A stretch of DNA of 64,000 nt from Oscarella lobularis (taxonomy: Eukaryota; Porifera; Homoscleromorpha; Homosclerophorida; Oscarellidae). Positions 51,403 to 62,805 of the stretch are shown here, piece after piece. The number at the start of each line of letters is the position of its first letter. Within the stretch, counting starts at the first letter, position 1. The notes beneath the pieces were generated by a model. It saw nothing but the letters and a program-made list of their open reading frames with translations, was not told where the DNA came from and made no database searches. The stretch lies in NCBI RefSeq assembly GCF_947507565.1, contig NC_089179.1, positions 2,621,747 to 2,685,746 on the forward strand, in the 5' to 3' direction. A program made the position numbers and the translations under genes.

Positions 51403-52575
51403 GCGAGCAATCTCGCTCTGCGCATTCGTTTAGCTTTGCGAGTTCGCCTGTCTTGATTCAAAAGGAATCTTCGCTTTAGAGGCATTCTGTGTGAGTCCTA
51501 AAATTGGAAAAACAACGGCTCAGAGATTTTTTGCTAATTTTGCGCTTTTCTGTTGCTCTTGCTGTTTTTAGCTTTTCTAAGTTGCCCGAACCAACGGTAC
51601 GGGCAATACGTGGCCAATTGGCAAACAAATCGGCAAAGGAATCTGAAGAACAATAGGTCGCAGCATTCGCTCGATAACGCTCGATGCACTCACGTGACGA
51701 TAAAAATTCGACAATTCGACCCCTTCGCGACAACAATTTCAGACTGAAATCGGCGAGGAAGAGGCGAGAGAACGTCGCGAAGAAGTCGAATCGACAGAAA
51801 AACTTCGTGATCGCAGTGGCGAAAACGGCGAGAAAAAGCGAAGCGGAGTCTCACACGCTGGAACGGCGAGCGTTTACTGAAGATAAGCTCAAGAAACACT
51901 GCAGAAAGTGAATAACGAAACAATGCACAACGGCATATCGGCCAGCTCACGAAATGGCGAGCCTCGCTTGCGAAGGAGCGAGAAGAAGCGTTTCGGACGA
52001 CCAAAAAGCGACGGAACGGAAAAATGGTTTGCGAAGAAGACAGAAGAAGCTCTTCGGAAGGCGAAAACGCGAGCAAAAGCGCAAAATGGCCAAGAGAAAG
52101 AACGGCGAGCACTTCTAGTGATCCGTATGCGTGACGCGAACGTTTTGGCAACCCCAAAGGGGCCCCCGGCGTCGACCGAAAGCGGAAAGGTACTCGGAAG
52201 ATCGCTAAAGTGCTGCGGTTCGTTCGACGAAGCCGTACGAGCACGTTTCGAAATCGATCGATGTCAAGAATCTTCGAAAACGGGGCTTCGCGGGCGTTTT
52301 CGGCGCGAATCGAAGATCGAAAACACTTCGCAACGTCGAATGAAAACCCTCGCATCTTCGAACGAAGAGCGAAAGCGCTCGATAGCCGCGAAAATCGACG
52401 ATTTGCGAAAGGGGCCCTGACGCGAAAGGAGCCCGGTACAACACGGAGACCCTTTCGAAAAGTTCGCTTCGGACGCGCACGGCGCCGAGTGACGAAAAGA
52501 GAAGGAGGAGTTGGGACACAACGGCTCGATGACGTCATTCGAGCAACATGGCGCGTATGCTTTTAGTGGTAGAGA

Positions 52576-52605
52576 CTAGCTAACTACCCGGCTTCGCTCG
52601 GGTTT
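52576..52605 (-). other. Helitron A 3' terminus abutting the Helitron B 5' end
   Basis: On the minus strand the hairpin, a short spacer and CTAG are followed at once by TCTCTACCACTAAAA. This places two Helitrons head to tail with no intervening base. Confidence 0.88.
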
Positions 52606-52870
52606 GTTGTCCAAATTTTCCGTTCTGGTGCTGTTATTTACCCGCACACGCAAGGGCGTAAGTTGGTGCTACATTTCAGGTTTTAAATTAGTGCATTAAT
52701 CATGGGCGTACGTGTCAGCGTTACCCAGGCCACACCACGGGGAGGTCCGTACGCCACGTGGCCCAAAAATTTTGGCTTCTCTTGAGGCGTAGGTTAAGGT
52801 TGGAAAGGTAAGGGTCTTTCTGCCGCTGGCCACGGGATGGGGATAGGGTATGGTGGTGGTCTGCCGGGGT
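52606..52870. other. Helitron A 3' untranslated region
   Basis: No frame. The spacer lies between the helicase stop at 52872 and the 3' hairpin. Confidence 0.6.
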
Positions 52871-52871
52871 G

Positions 52872-55800
52872 CTAAAGAACTTCGCGGTAAACTACGTTTG
52901 CTGTTTTGGGGGTTTCAGTGAGAACGAAAATGTTTCTGGGAGAACTTACACGCGAGCAGGCGACGTAGAATTGTCCGTGTGCAAAGCATTTGGTCTGAAG
53001 GCTGAGACCTACCGTTTTTAACGTTTGTCCTTGCGATTTGTTAATTGTCATCGCAAACGACAGCTTTACGGGAAACTGCAGTCTCTTGAAGGGAATGGTG
53101 CAATCGGATGGAATTAGAGGAATGCGAGGAATAAAAACGCTTTCGCCTGCGTACTGCCCTGTGCAAATTGTGGCCTCTATAACATTGGGGCACAATCGCA
53201 CGACAGTCAACTTTGTTCCGTTGCAGAGTTTCGGAGCGTCGATGTTGCGCAAGAGCATTATTGGCGCGCCCACTTTGAGCGCCAAAGTGTATGAAGGAAG
53301 TCCGGGAGGATTAAGTGAATTTAGAATTTCGGTTGGATAGTTCATGGCTTCGTCTGATTCAAGAGTCGTATCAACGGAAAGATATACTTTTTCGTTTTCA
53401 GGTAAGAGCTGAAGCATGGCGTCGTTTATTTGGTTGACAGTGTCATTTCGTGGCGCGAGAATAGCCAAGCCAGGCAATGTTTTTGTATCGTTCGTTAAGT
53501 TGAGGGAAAACGGCTTGTATGAGTTCGTTCGAGGTCTGGACGACGGTGCCGCAAGGAACATTAATGAGACCGTCTTGAGGGTCGCTCGCTATCGTGCCGT
53601 TGCCGATTTCCAAAAGTAACTGTGCGTAAGAGCCCGACTCGCTGTCTCCGTACAGGTGAACTCTCATGTTCGTCGTCAAACGCAAAGTTCGGACTTTGGG
53701 CCAAATGGAGCGCGAGTATTTCAAGCATGCGGCAATCTCGTCGGCCTTGGTTCCCTTTGGTATCACCGGTAGAGTTTGGCGGAAGTCACCTGCCAGTATT
53801 AGAGGCAGACCTCCCATGAGCGTGTCGTTGTTTCGAATGTCTCGCAGAGATCTGTCTAATGCCTCAAGAGCCTTTTTGTTTGCCATGGTGCATTCGTCCC
53901 ACACTACGACTTTGGCCAGGGAGAGAAGTCGCGCCCGTGCAGTGTTTTTCTGAATGGTGCATGTGGGACGCTCGTAACGACTGATATCTAGAGGTAGCTT
54001 AAAAACAGAGTGTGCAGTCTTGCCGCCAGTAAGGAGTGTTGCCGCGATGCCGGAAGAAGCGACGGCGAGGGCAATGTCGCCTTGCGATCGTACTTTATCA
54101 AGGAAAAGATTGAGCAAATAGGTTTTCCCTGTTCCTCCTGGAGCATCGAGAAAGATGATAGAATCGCCGGGACCGCGAGCGACGTAAGCGAGCAATTGTT
54201 CGTAAACGTGTCTTTGGTCTGGCGTGAGAGACTGTTCGTTCGTGGTCAGTCGTTCTTGCAATTCGGCAGTATTATAAGAGTATTCGGCGGCAATTTCTCT
54301 AGGAAGGCCGTCGTCGTTCTGTTCAGAAGAGCGGTCGGGACTTGGCAAGTGGTACTCGCTGAGTGGTTTTCCGCCGGGAAAGGAAAGCAACTTGTTTTCG
54401 ATTGAAAGAAGGGCTCGATTGAAAATTGCGTCAGTGTACGGTAGCGTGTCGTCGTTTGCACGTCTGCGAAGCGTTCGAAGGAAATCTTGAGCCATCGCTT
54501 CTTTGTGTTGTTCCCAAAGGCGAAGGGGATCCGAGATTTGGCACATGTGGAGCATGATGGCAAACATGTCGCGAATTTTGTATGGACGATCTGTTACCGT
54601 GGCTTCTGTGAGTGCGAGGTGCCAATGCTGATCGTCGGCAAGAAGTCCGCGTTCTCTGCAGGCTCCGGCGTACGTATCGAATACGGTATCGTCGACAGTT
54701 CGTAGGTCTGCGAAAGACGTCGGTCCTCGAACGTGGAGCAAGAGAAGTCGCAAAAGATAGCATTCAATGTTCCTCGGATGGACAGTGTAAATGCGCCCTA
54801 AAGTTGTTGATTCGCTAATACCTGGATTGTCGGGCAATTGGCGACCTTGCTTCCGTCGTTGCCACTTTTTCTTGACCCATCGGTAGTATCGCGGAACGTC
54901 GACGTAGAGAAGAGTTTTAGCAAAATCATCTTTAGAGCACAGGTCAAAGAAACCGGTTAGCGTGTTCGCGGGGGGCTCCTGTGCGAGATCCTCTGCGTTC
55001 TGTGCGTTGAAGAGCGTTCTCTGATCGTTTTCGAGGTGAACTTGAAGTTGCTCAATAGCGGGAAAGTGGTCGTGAATGGGAAACTTCAAGATGCGCCAAA
55101 TGCCTTCATTCGTACTTATGTACCTTGCTATTTGATATCGCGTTATTTCGTCGTTTCGGTACCGATTTGCCAACCCGACGACGGCTTTGTCTTTACCTTT
55201 GTTTAGGTAAGCCATTAGGTATTTGAGAGCGCAAAATGATCGACAGTACTCAACGTTTACGTGAGCGTCAAATGTGCGAGAGAGAAATGGACTGTGTGGA
55301 ACGACCCACCTGTTGTCGACGTGAAATCTGCCTATGGTTGTTTCTTGTCCGCCGTCATCGGGAGATCGTCGGCGATACAGCGGATAGCCGTTCAGAGAAG
55401 TGACGGTTTCGCGCAGAAACTGCCTAGGGTAACGTTTTGTGCACTGTCCGTCTTTCATGCACGGAGATCTGGGATTAAGTGGACCGCACGGCCCGTGGAT
55501 CATGTGTTTTGTGACGGTGGCAAAGAGTGCCGGGTCTTCGTTGCGATCGGGGAGTTCGGCGCTTATGAGGCTGTCAATTTGATCTGGACGAATTTTCTCT
55601 GCCATCCACGCGAGCATGTGAACGTGAGGCAAGCCGCGTTTTTGCCACTCGATTGTGTAAACGTGACAGCGCTTGAGGCCGTAAATTCTGTAAGTGTCGA
55701 CCAGATGCATAAACATTTCAACTTTCAAGCGGAAAACTCTGGCAATCAGGTCGTGCCGGTCCTTCGACTTTTGTCCGGGAAATAGTTCGCTTGTTATCTC

Positions 55801-57702
55801 CGGCCAGTTGGTGTTGCAAGTCATCGTAATGAACAAATCGGGAGCGCCATTGTGTTTGACGTAGGTCATTGCGTCCTGGCATTTTTCGTGCATATATCGT
55901 GGGCCGCCGGTGAACGACGACGGTAGCACTACTAACTGACCGACGTTTTGTGCGTTGCCGTCGGTTTCGACTGCATCTCGTAGGCAGCTGTATGCGGCCG
56001 CGTGCAGGTTTTCTTGATTTAAGCGTATGTGGTTGAGTCTGTCGGTTTCGATTTTGGCGAAGACGTCTACGATAAACTGGTGGGACAATTCGCCTGCGCG
56101 AAGTAGTATGTTGAAGTCGTTGTCGCGCTTCATGATTCGAAATGCGTAAAACTGCAACATCGTCATCTTCTTGCCTGTCGGCTCGTTTGTGCGTGAATCT
56201 TTCTGAGTGCATAACAGATGGTAGCCGTCTTCGCCTCTGGGAAATAGGAGGGGATATTGCAACGAATCGTAAGATCTGTGCAGTTCGCTGATGCGCTTGA
56301 TTCGGCTGTCGCGACTCGAAAGGACTACGTCGCGATATCCTTCTTAACCTTCGGGAATCAGGGCCGCTACGTCGTTTCCCGACGGCGCATTGAATGTTCG
56401 CTCGTGTTCGCCTCGAGGCACTCGTTCGGCATGTATCACGACGCGATAATCGGGCATGGCCGGCGTTGCCTGCTCGAGAGCCGTTCGAAAGACGCGTATG
56501 TGTTCATTGTTCTCATGAAGCATGTCTTGAAGGCTGAGCGTTATATGTCTGTTTAATTGAATTTCTCGATCGGCATGCCACGACATCCTTGCATCTGCCT
56601 GTTGCCCGCGATCGTCAATGAAGTATATCTGGAGAAATTGCGGTGTGGCGCCTTCGCCGGGATTAAGAGGACCAATGTTGTGATAAATTTGGCCTTGAAC
56701 TTTGTACGTATGCATGAATCCTGGCTCGACTAACGTGTTCGCGGAAAACGACGTCATAACGAAGCACGAGTTGTATGTGCGTATCTTCGATCTAAATTCT
56801 TTGCCGAATGGGGAGTCTTCTGTGAGAAGAGTTTGCAGTGGCTCGGGAGGGAAACCAAGAAACGGCACGCCGACTTTGCCGTTAGCGCAGCACATGGATG
56901 GCGGTTCTAATGCCCATTTTTTAGCTCTACAATGCACGCACTCGACAGACATCGAACCGATGGCGGCTCCAGCAAAGCTGCCTTCTGGGTTATATCGGAA
57001 GGCGGGATAATTTGGTAGGGTTCTCGGAGGTTGATGTTCGATTGCGGCGTTCTTGACGTTGTCGTCGTCGTTCGTTGTTTGGACACCTTCGACAGTGGAC
57101 GTTCGAGGTGGAATAAGCGGACGATCGGAATTGCTTTGGTCGGGTGTGAACTGTCTCAGGGATTGATCTCTTAGTGGTGGCGCGGTGACATTTTCTTCTG
57201 TCGGAGTGCGGAGTTGAACGAAAGGAGAAGGAAAAGAGGCGACGCTTGCAGCGTTTGGCGTCGCACCAGTGGAAGCTGAGGTAAACGAAAGCGAAGAAGG
57301 AGGCTGCAAAGACAAAGTAGAACTGACCATTTCGAAAGAGGACGCATGGTTCTGAGACTGTGGAGAAAGAATGGCATAGGACGACGGCGGAGCATCAGCA
57401 GATAGCTCGCGACAAAGGGGAAAGGACGATTGATCGGTGCTTTGTACGTCAGAACGGTGAGACGATGAATAGGAGTGTTGGAGGACAGATACGTCGGAAC
57501 GGTGGCGCGATAAATCGGACTGTTGGACGATTGATACGTCGGAACGGTGAGACGATGAATAGGAGTGCTCCACGTCAGTGGAAAAAGAGGCTTCAGAGTT
57601 ATCTTCGAGCTCAGCAGAGGCGACATTTGCGGCTCTTCGCTTTCTTTTAGCATTTCGAGACCTCCTGTCCTGATTCAGGAAATGTCGTCGTTTTCGAGGC
57701 AT
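52872..57702 (-). CDS. Helitron A Rep/helicase
   Basis: N-terminal frame 57702-56344 starts PRKRRHFLNQDRRSRNAKRK, has a Ser-rich linker and a Cys motif (CVHCRAKKW then MCC). An in-frame TAA at 56346-56344 (after ALIPEG) is read as CAA in Helitron B. The main frame (to 53443) has the Rep domain with RGLPHVHMLAW (HUH) and YLNKGKDKAV (catalytic Tyr region), and a PIF1-type helicase with Walker A (APGGTGKTYLL), DECTMANKKALEALDR and GDFRQTLPV. A frameshift at about 53455 separates the C terminus (53430-52872: [34 protein letters not shown]). It would nick, unwind and ligate during rolling-circle transposition. Two lesions suggest recent loss of activity. Confidence 0.93.
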
Positions 57703-58620
57703 TGCGGATGGATAGGACCTAGATTGGTTGGGGGTAAGAGAGGTTTACGTTTTTCTACGCTTTTTTGGTTGTTCTTGCTGTTCAAGATTTTCAATAAGCA
57801 GCCCGCCTGAACGGTGCGGGCTGAGTTGCCAAGTCGCGGCGAATCTAGAAATACACAAAATGGCGTCATCGTTTCGTGTGCACGCAGTTGCGCTCACGTG
57901 ACTGGCGATAGATGGCGATTTTCCCTTTTCGCCTCGAGTAATCAGGCGAAGAGTCGACGATATAACTGTTCGTTGAGAGAAGAACAGTTTCGCTTTTCGA
58001 AAAAGCGGCGGCGAGAGGATTGGCGATAATATTTGCGAAGAAGACGACGATTAGTCCGAAACCGGCTCTTTAGACGATCGAAAGCGGCGCGTAAAGGTGT
58101 TAATCGAGCCAAAGAATTCGCCGGAACAGCGTCGAATAAACGGAAAAGCTGTTCGAAAACTGCAAAGAGGAAAATGACGAAGCGAGGACAATCGCGAATA
58201 CGCTTACTTGCGCGACGGGGAATGCGGAGCGTTTCGTAGCGATAGGAGGCGTTAGCGAAGGCGGAAAAGTCCGAAATCACAAGAGAAAGCCGATGACAAA
58301 CGGCGAGACAATGGGATGTAACCCGTATGTGCGAAGAACGATTGAGGTGTCCCGTATGTAAGACTCGTGGCATGAGAGCGCGAATGGTGCACGTTCCTGT
58401 GCAGAAGAGCGCGATTTATTACCAATTAGAGAACATTTGGTCCTACGCTACGCAGTTAATTGACTGAAAAAGGGGAAAAATCTCGGAGCATGCAAATTAT
58501 AGGCAAAGAACGATTGCGGCATGCAAACTCAAAACGTTTTACAACAAACTACTGAAAACGGGTCCAAAAGACCAACACGAGTTCCTCATTAAAGAAAAAA
58601 AACATTTTTGTGACGGGTTT
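57703..58620. other. Spacer between the two Helitron A genes
   Basis: Promoter-like AT-rich part near 57720-57810, then a GC-rich Arg-coding frame on both strands (57942-58373) that I do not believe is a gene. A short inverted pair (CCCGCCTGAACGGTGCGGGC) lies at 57803-57822. Confidence 0.5.
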
Positions 58621-60018
58621 TTACTTCTTTCGATTTTTAGCCATTTGGCGCTTCCCACCGCTTGTTTCGGACACAGCTGAAAAGGCAGCGGAAAGAGAAC
58701 GAACAGCCGTAGATGCAGATGGCACTTTAGACGGCGTGGAGCCTTGAGCAGCCATGACTTCCTGTTGTCCAGTCTCCGACACGCCGAGGTGCGTCGAAAC
58801 GGAAATCGACGTCGACGGATTCTTCTCTCGCTCGACGCTGACAATTTTTTTATTTTTTGTGTATTTGACGCGAAACTCTTCTGATTTCAGAAGAACATAT
58901 TCGTTCAGCGCGTCGATCGGGCATTGAGCAATTTCCGCCAATTGAGCGGCGTCGGCGCTGAGAAGAATGGTGGAGGTTTCGGCGGACAGCGTCAAGAGGG
59001 CGTAGGCGGCGCTTTGACAGTTTTCGATGAGCGTTAGGGTGCCGCACGACAAACAGCGACCTGCTCCTTCGAAGGCGTCGTTTTCGACGCGGCTGACGCG
59101 GCCAGACGTGCACGCCGGGCAAACGTGATATTTGGCGTAGTCCGAAATTCCTGTGACCTTGACCTTTTCCACGGTGGTAGGCGTCTCGGTGAGAGTGATC
59201 GTCTGAGGGAAAAGGTCCGCGAGGTCGGGGCAGGGAACGATGGCGCCATTTCGCTGCGGCGTGTACAGGTAACGCGCGTCGCCGAACGATTTGATTCCCA
59301 TCGACTCGAACGTGTAGCTGCGGTCGATTTCGACGGCGTCGCTGAAATCGTTCCACAGGGTCAGAATGCAGCATCCGGTCTGGTCGCCGACGACGATTCT
59401 TCTGATTTTCGAACCAGCGCGAGAGCAGGAGGTCAACGTTGTCGGCGGAGATAGTTCGAGGACTTTGGCGTCGACGGTGATGAGCTGGTCGGGAGCTTGT
59501 TTGTCGACGTCGGCAATGGAGATCTTTTTCGGGACGCTGGTATTGGCGTCAAGATGGTTCGGCAGGTCGATTTTCTTCGGCGATCGCATGAAAGACGTGT
59601 TGTCCTGCAAATGCGCTTCCATTGCATTCGTCGCTTTATTCTTCTTCATCAGCACGTTGCCGAATGCCAGGGCTTCGCCGCTTCGGGCGAGGCTCGCGAT
59701 CGTCTGGTGCTTTTGCGGGTTGAAACAGACGAAACGTATTCGCGCCGTCCCGTCGATCACGTATCCGTCGAAGTAGGACGAAACTCGCGATTGGCCCGCA
59801 TTTGCTGGCTGCTTGACGTCGGACAGCGTGTCGACGACGGCGTGGAAGTTCGCTCGGTAGTCTGTATAGAAGAGAAAAAAATAATTGGCGGCATAAAAAA
59901 GACGCCCATCGAAGCGGGCATTTGTCGACGTACTCAGCGGCGAGTAGGCGACGTCTGACAGACGTTCGTAGTCTGTCGCTATCTGAGACTTCGTCGGCGA
60001 TGGATACGGCGACGTCAT
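58621..60018 (-). CDS. Helitron A RPA-like single-strand DNA-binding protein
   Basis: A 465-codon open frame starting at 60018 (TSPYPSPTKSQIATDYERL). A probable intron of about 70 bp, in frame, lies near 59935-59866 (donor GTACGT, acceptor TATACAG) and matches an intron in the related gene at 46006. OB-fold segments include TARIRFVCFNPQKHQTIASL and KISIADVDKQAPDQLITVDA. The RPA70-like C-terminal domain has ILTLWNDFSDAVEIDRSYTF and a zinc ribbon (CPACTSGR then CLSCGTL). The tail ends QMAKNRKK. RPA-like genes are known cargo of Helitrons. The product would bind the displaced strand. The frame is intact, and it lies upstream of Rep/helicase on the same strand. Confidence 0.92.
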   Translation of the reverse strand: MTSPYPSPTKSQIATDYERLSDVAYSPLSTSTNARFDGRLFYAANYFFLFYTDYRANFHAVVDTLSDVKQPANAGQSRVSSYFDGYVIDGTARIRFVCFNPQKHQTIASLARSGEALAFGNVLMKKNKATNAMEAHLQDNTSFMRSPKKIDLPNHLDANTSVPKKISIADVDKQAPDQLITVDAKVLELSPPTTLTSCSRAGSKIRRIVVGDQTGCCILTLWNDFSDAVEIDRSYTFESMGIKSFGDARYLYTPQRNGAIVPCPDLADLFPQTITLTETPTTVEKVKVTGISDYAKYHVCPACTSGRVSRVENDAFEGAGRCLSCGTLTLIENCQSAAYALLTLSAETSTILLSADAAQLAEIAQCPIDALNEYVLLKSEEFRVKYTKNKKIVSVEREKNPSTSISVSTHLGVSETGQQEVMAAQGSTPSKVPSASTAVRSLSAAFSAVSETSGGKRQMAKNRKK

Positions 60019-60826
60019 TGTTCGCGATCTGCACAGGTCATCGAAGTGAGCGTCGAACTGCCTATCGGCGAGCGTTCGCGGGGCGAATCTTACTAATCGA
60101 TTAATCGAGGTGCAACGGAGCGGCGAGAGGATGTTTGTTTGTGTATCGAGTCGACAAAGCGGGAGACAAAGGAAAATTCCTACGCATGCGTAGTAGTGGA
60201 TTCCAAAATAAATGCGGCGCGCATGCGCACCTAAAACGACGGCAATTCGTGACGCAAAAATTCCGCCAATTATCTAAAATTCGCTTCGAACGGAACGCAC
60301 ACGATCTCGATTCTAAGAGCAAAAAGCGGACGAACAAAGCTAAAGATTCGAAGACGCGCAGAGGTGCTCAGGCAGGCCGCAGCAGAAAAAAGGGTCGCGG
60401 ATCCCCGAACGGGGCCTCGACGCGATTCGAAAGCGGAAGGCGACAGAGAGACGGGCGAAAAGGCGGCCCAGCGCGCGAGAGAGCCGTCCGAAGCGTTTTC
60501 GAAATCGATCGCGGACGAAGACGGTCGAAAAGGGAGAATCGCGGGCGTTTACGGCGCAAATCGACGATCGAAAACGCTTCGCGGCGTCCAACGATCGCTC
60601 GCGGAACTTCCAACGAAGCCAAACGCAGCCCGAATCACCGGGAAAAGTACGATTTCCCAAAGGGGGCCCCGACGAAATCGGAGCGCGGTACATCGTCACG
60701 AATCGTCCGAAGAGTCGCGCGAGCGCGGCGTTTTCGCTCGGCGACGCGACGCGGCGGAGGAGTTGGCGGCCGAAGTCGTCACGTGACGCGCGCGCAAGAT
60801 GGCCGCTTCGCTATTAGTGCAGCAGA
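60019..60826. other. Helitron A 5' region
   Basis: Homologous to 51740-52575 of Helitron B. Several long Arg-rich frames on both strands are compositional. The first bases after the 5' TC (GCACTAATAGCG, then GGCCATCTTGC) are shared with B. Confidence 0.6.
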
Positions 60827-60837
60827 TGTGTACACTA

Positions 60838-60995
60838 GCTAGTCGATATCCGAGTCCATCGAATTAATGGAGTCGATATCTAATCGATTGAGTCGATATC
60901 GAGTCGATATCGAGTCCATAGAGTCCATTGAGTCGATATCGAGTAGGTATTAAGTTGATATCGAGTTCATCGAATTGATTGAGTCGATATCGCCT
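60838..60995. repeat. GAGTCGATATC tandem repeat
   Basis: About twelve imperfect 11-bp units of GAGTCGATATC, some as GAGTCCATAGA variants. It begins 12 bp outside the Helitron A 5' end. Confidence 0.88.
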
Positions 60996-60999
60996 CGAT

Positions 61000-61890
61000 G
61001 TTAGTGCAGTAAGCTGTATTTAAAATTGAGGTTGAAAAAATCACAATTTGAGTTTTTTGCAAATGCGTGTGTTAAATGTGTGGTAAAGTAGTCAAATATA
61101 ACATTAAAAGCCATATTTTTAATTGTTTGTCTTCGCCTTGTTTAGGCTACGCCTAAAAATCACGCCCACCACTCAAAAACGCGTTCAAATAGGTTTTTTA
61201 CGAATATCGCGGTACTAAGCAGCAAACGACGCCGGAATATCAGCGAAGGAATAGCGGGTTCATTTAATTAAGCAGCCTCAAAAACAGCCAGAGGTGGCCT
61301 ACCTGAGCTGTCTAAAGCCTCATTCCTTCTATCGACTCTCTCGCGGTCGGTGTCAGACCACCGAAGAAACCGTTCTAGAGCGTATCTTGCAGTGGTGACG
61401 TCATTCATCAGAGCGATATATATAGACCCTTTGCAGGCACGCACCAATTAGACGGTGACACGCCTACTGGAGTACAACCGGGACTTGCCAAACGCATAAA
61501 ACGGCCCGAAACTCTACTTTCCTTCCCAATTACAGAGCTGCCCTGACAAGATCAGGAATTACCCGTCTATACGAAGAAAAAGAGCAACTCCCGAAAGGCG
61601 TCGATCCTTCGCAAAAGCCATTACGCGCGTGGGCGGATAACATAAAGCTAAAAAACGATCTACAAAACGCACGCTAAGGGTGTATACTGGACTCTTTTTA
61701 GCAGCACGGGCATTTAGAACGTTTTCGCGGGTCTTTCTTTTGAAAAAAAGTGAGCATGCGCCAAAAGAACAGAATTCTGCACTAAAATAACATCTTAATG
61801 AGACAAGAAATAGTTCATAGTTAATAGAGGGTTAACTAATTGAACTTCTCAATCTCTAAACTAGATTTCGACGTCTTCTTCAGCAGCGAC
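61000..61890. other. No gene recognised
   Basis: AT-rich left half and no family motif throughout. Confidence 0.5.
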
Positions 61891-61892
61891 GT

Positions 61893-62574
61893 CTTAAGCG
61901 ACGTCTTGAGCGCCGCGCTTCAACTCCTGCAAGAATTTCTCCAACCCATGCAAAACCAATGCGTTAGCTCTTTCGTTGTCACGGTTGCACAAAGGGCAAC
62001 GCTTTTGACCGTTGGTATCGCTGCATACATCGACACATACAAGCAACCGACGATTCTCTGGCAGCAAATGGCTGCCATTGGTGGCGGTGTGATTGGAGCT
62101 GCTTGGCAAATAGCGCACTTGAAAGTTTCATTGACGATGTGAGTCTTCTTCGGTCTGTTCTAGTTGTCGTCATCTGACAAGACGCTTCTCTTGCGACGAG
62201 TGACGCGAACTGTTTCTTTTTCGGTGTTAGAGGACGAAAAGCAGAGAACAAGGTCCTCCTCAGGAGCAGCAAATATATTTCGCGCCGGTGCACCCCAAAA
62301 CGCAAGCCCTTCGATAATATATATTGGAAAATTGTCATAGTAATCAAAGGCTTACCGCGAGTGCCAGTCATATCTTAAATTTGTCATTGTTGTTAAGGAT
62401 AACGAGATCGTCCTTTCCAAAAGTCTGTCGAACAGTAATGTATCGAACGTTTGCCGTGTCTTCGCTAACGGAGACATGACATTGCGTCTGCACGGGAGAG
62501 ACCGCAAGAAGACAGATTTTGTGCGCGTTTTCTCTTTTCCTTTGCGCGACAGGCGCTTGTGTAGTGAAGGGCAC
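61893..62574 (-). pseudogene. Uncharacterised animal protein with RING-like finger
   Basis: Exon 1 (62574 to about 62360) reads RYITVRQTFGKDDLVILNNN then DKFKI, where a TGA follows. A GT-AG intron (about 62353-62302) leads to an exon reading LAFWGAPARNIFAAPEEDLV, then an in-frame TAG, then THIVNETFKCAICQ and CCQRIVGC. After a one-base shift it reads VCSDTNGQKRCPLCNRDN, ending QELKRGAQDVA at about 61894. The order (FWGAP segment, then CxIC, CC, GC, CPLC) is one I recall from uncharacterised animal proteins with a C-terminal RING-like zinc finger, a fold common in ubiquitin ligases. Two stops and a frameshift make this a pseudogene or a poor copy. Confidence 0.5.
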
Positions 62575-62805
62575 TCCAGGACATTTGTGTCTTTTAATTA
62601 GTTAAGTGAAGGCGGCCGGTGATTGGTGGCTGTGTGCATGTGCGAATAGGGGGAGTCTGTGCGTGTGCTTGCAGTCGAGCGTGTGTGTGCGAGCAGTGAA
62701 GTTCAATAAAAACGCAGACGGATTCGAGATCGAGCCGAGCGGGTGAAACGTACGACGACGACAAAACGACGACGATCGATACGCGAAGAGGCGACAACGT
62801 TAAAT

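Larger units (their letters stand above)
46575..51485 (-). pseudogene. Rep/helicase of Helitron B, interrupted and deleted
   Basis: It starts PLKRRFLLNQDRRTRKAKR at 51485. hAT-3 interrupts, and the N-terminal part resumes from 49194 to about 48300 and 48250-47927 (LPEGQEGYRDIVFSNRDNRI). Rep start follows (47927-47517: AGELSHQFIVDVFAKIETD, GGPRYMHEKCQDAMTYVKH). At about 47398 the sequence jumps directly to helicase motif (LTTNMRVHLYGDRESGSYAQ), removing about 2 kb relative to A, including the HUH, catalytic Tyr and Walker A motifs. The C-terminal helicase part (47389-46575) has one frameshift near 46985. It cannot be functional. Confidence 0.85.
46385..52575 (-). mobile_element. Helitron B, degraded
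   Basis: The 5' end TCTCTACCACTAAAAGC starts at 52575 on the minus strand and aligns with the Helitron A 5' end (TCTGCTGCACTAATAGCG). A 5' region of about 1 kb (51486-52575) is homologous to 60040-60826 of A. Then come the Rep/helicase start (51485), hAT-3 (49195-51394), more N-terminal sequence, Rep and the helicase C terminus, which ends near 46575. Just past it, at 46480-46500, the last codons are repeated. No 3' hairpin is seen before the RPA-like gene of the next unit, so B has lost its 3' end. Confidence 0.75.
52576..60826 (-). mobile_element. Helitron A, both ends present
   Basis: The 5' end TCTGCTGCAC starts at 60826 after a host A (60827). The 3' end is a hairpin (ACCCGAGCGAAGCCGGGT) followed by AGTTAG and CTAG at 52579-52576. 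The next base is the T that begins Helitron B. Gene order 5' to 3' is RPA-like (60018-58621), then Rep/helicase (57702-52872), both on the minus strand. Length 8.25 kb. Rep/helicase has one premature stop and one frameshift, so the copy is nearly but not fully autonomous. Confidence 0.9.

Noticed and set aside
51908-52420. Plus-strand 170-residue Lys/Arg-rich frame
   Set aside because: Antisense to the Helitron B 5' region and not conserved in Helitron A.
51690-52538. 282-residue minus-strand frame, Arg and Phe rich
   Set aside because: It lies in the Helitron B 5' region; the homologous region of Helitron A keeps nucleotide similarity but not this frame, and several competing frames are equally open.
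35271-52575. One continuous Helitron from 52575 to 35271
   Set aside because: Gene order would be Rep/helicase then RPA-like, opposite to the intact Helitron A, and the helicase end is partly duplicated at 46480-46660. Two decayed units in tandem fit better, though one rearranged unit is not excluded.
60135-60842. 235-residue plus-strand Arg-rich frame
   Set aside because: Compositional frame in the Helitron A 5' region, with similar open frames on the other strand.
61840-62142. 100-residue plus-strand frame with hydrophobic stretches
   Set aside because: The opposite strand reads the RING-like Cys pattern, so this frame is its shadow.
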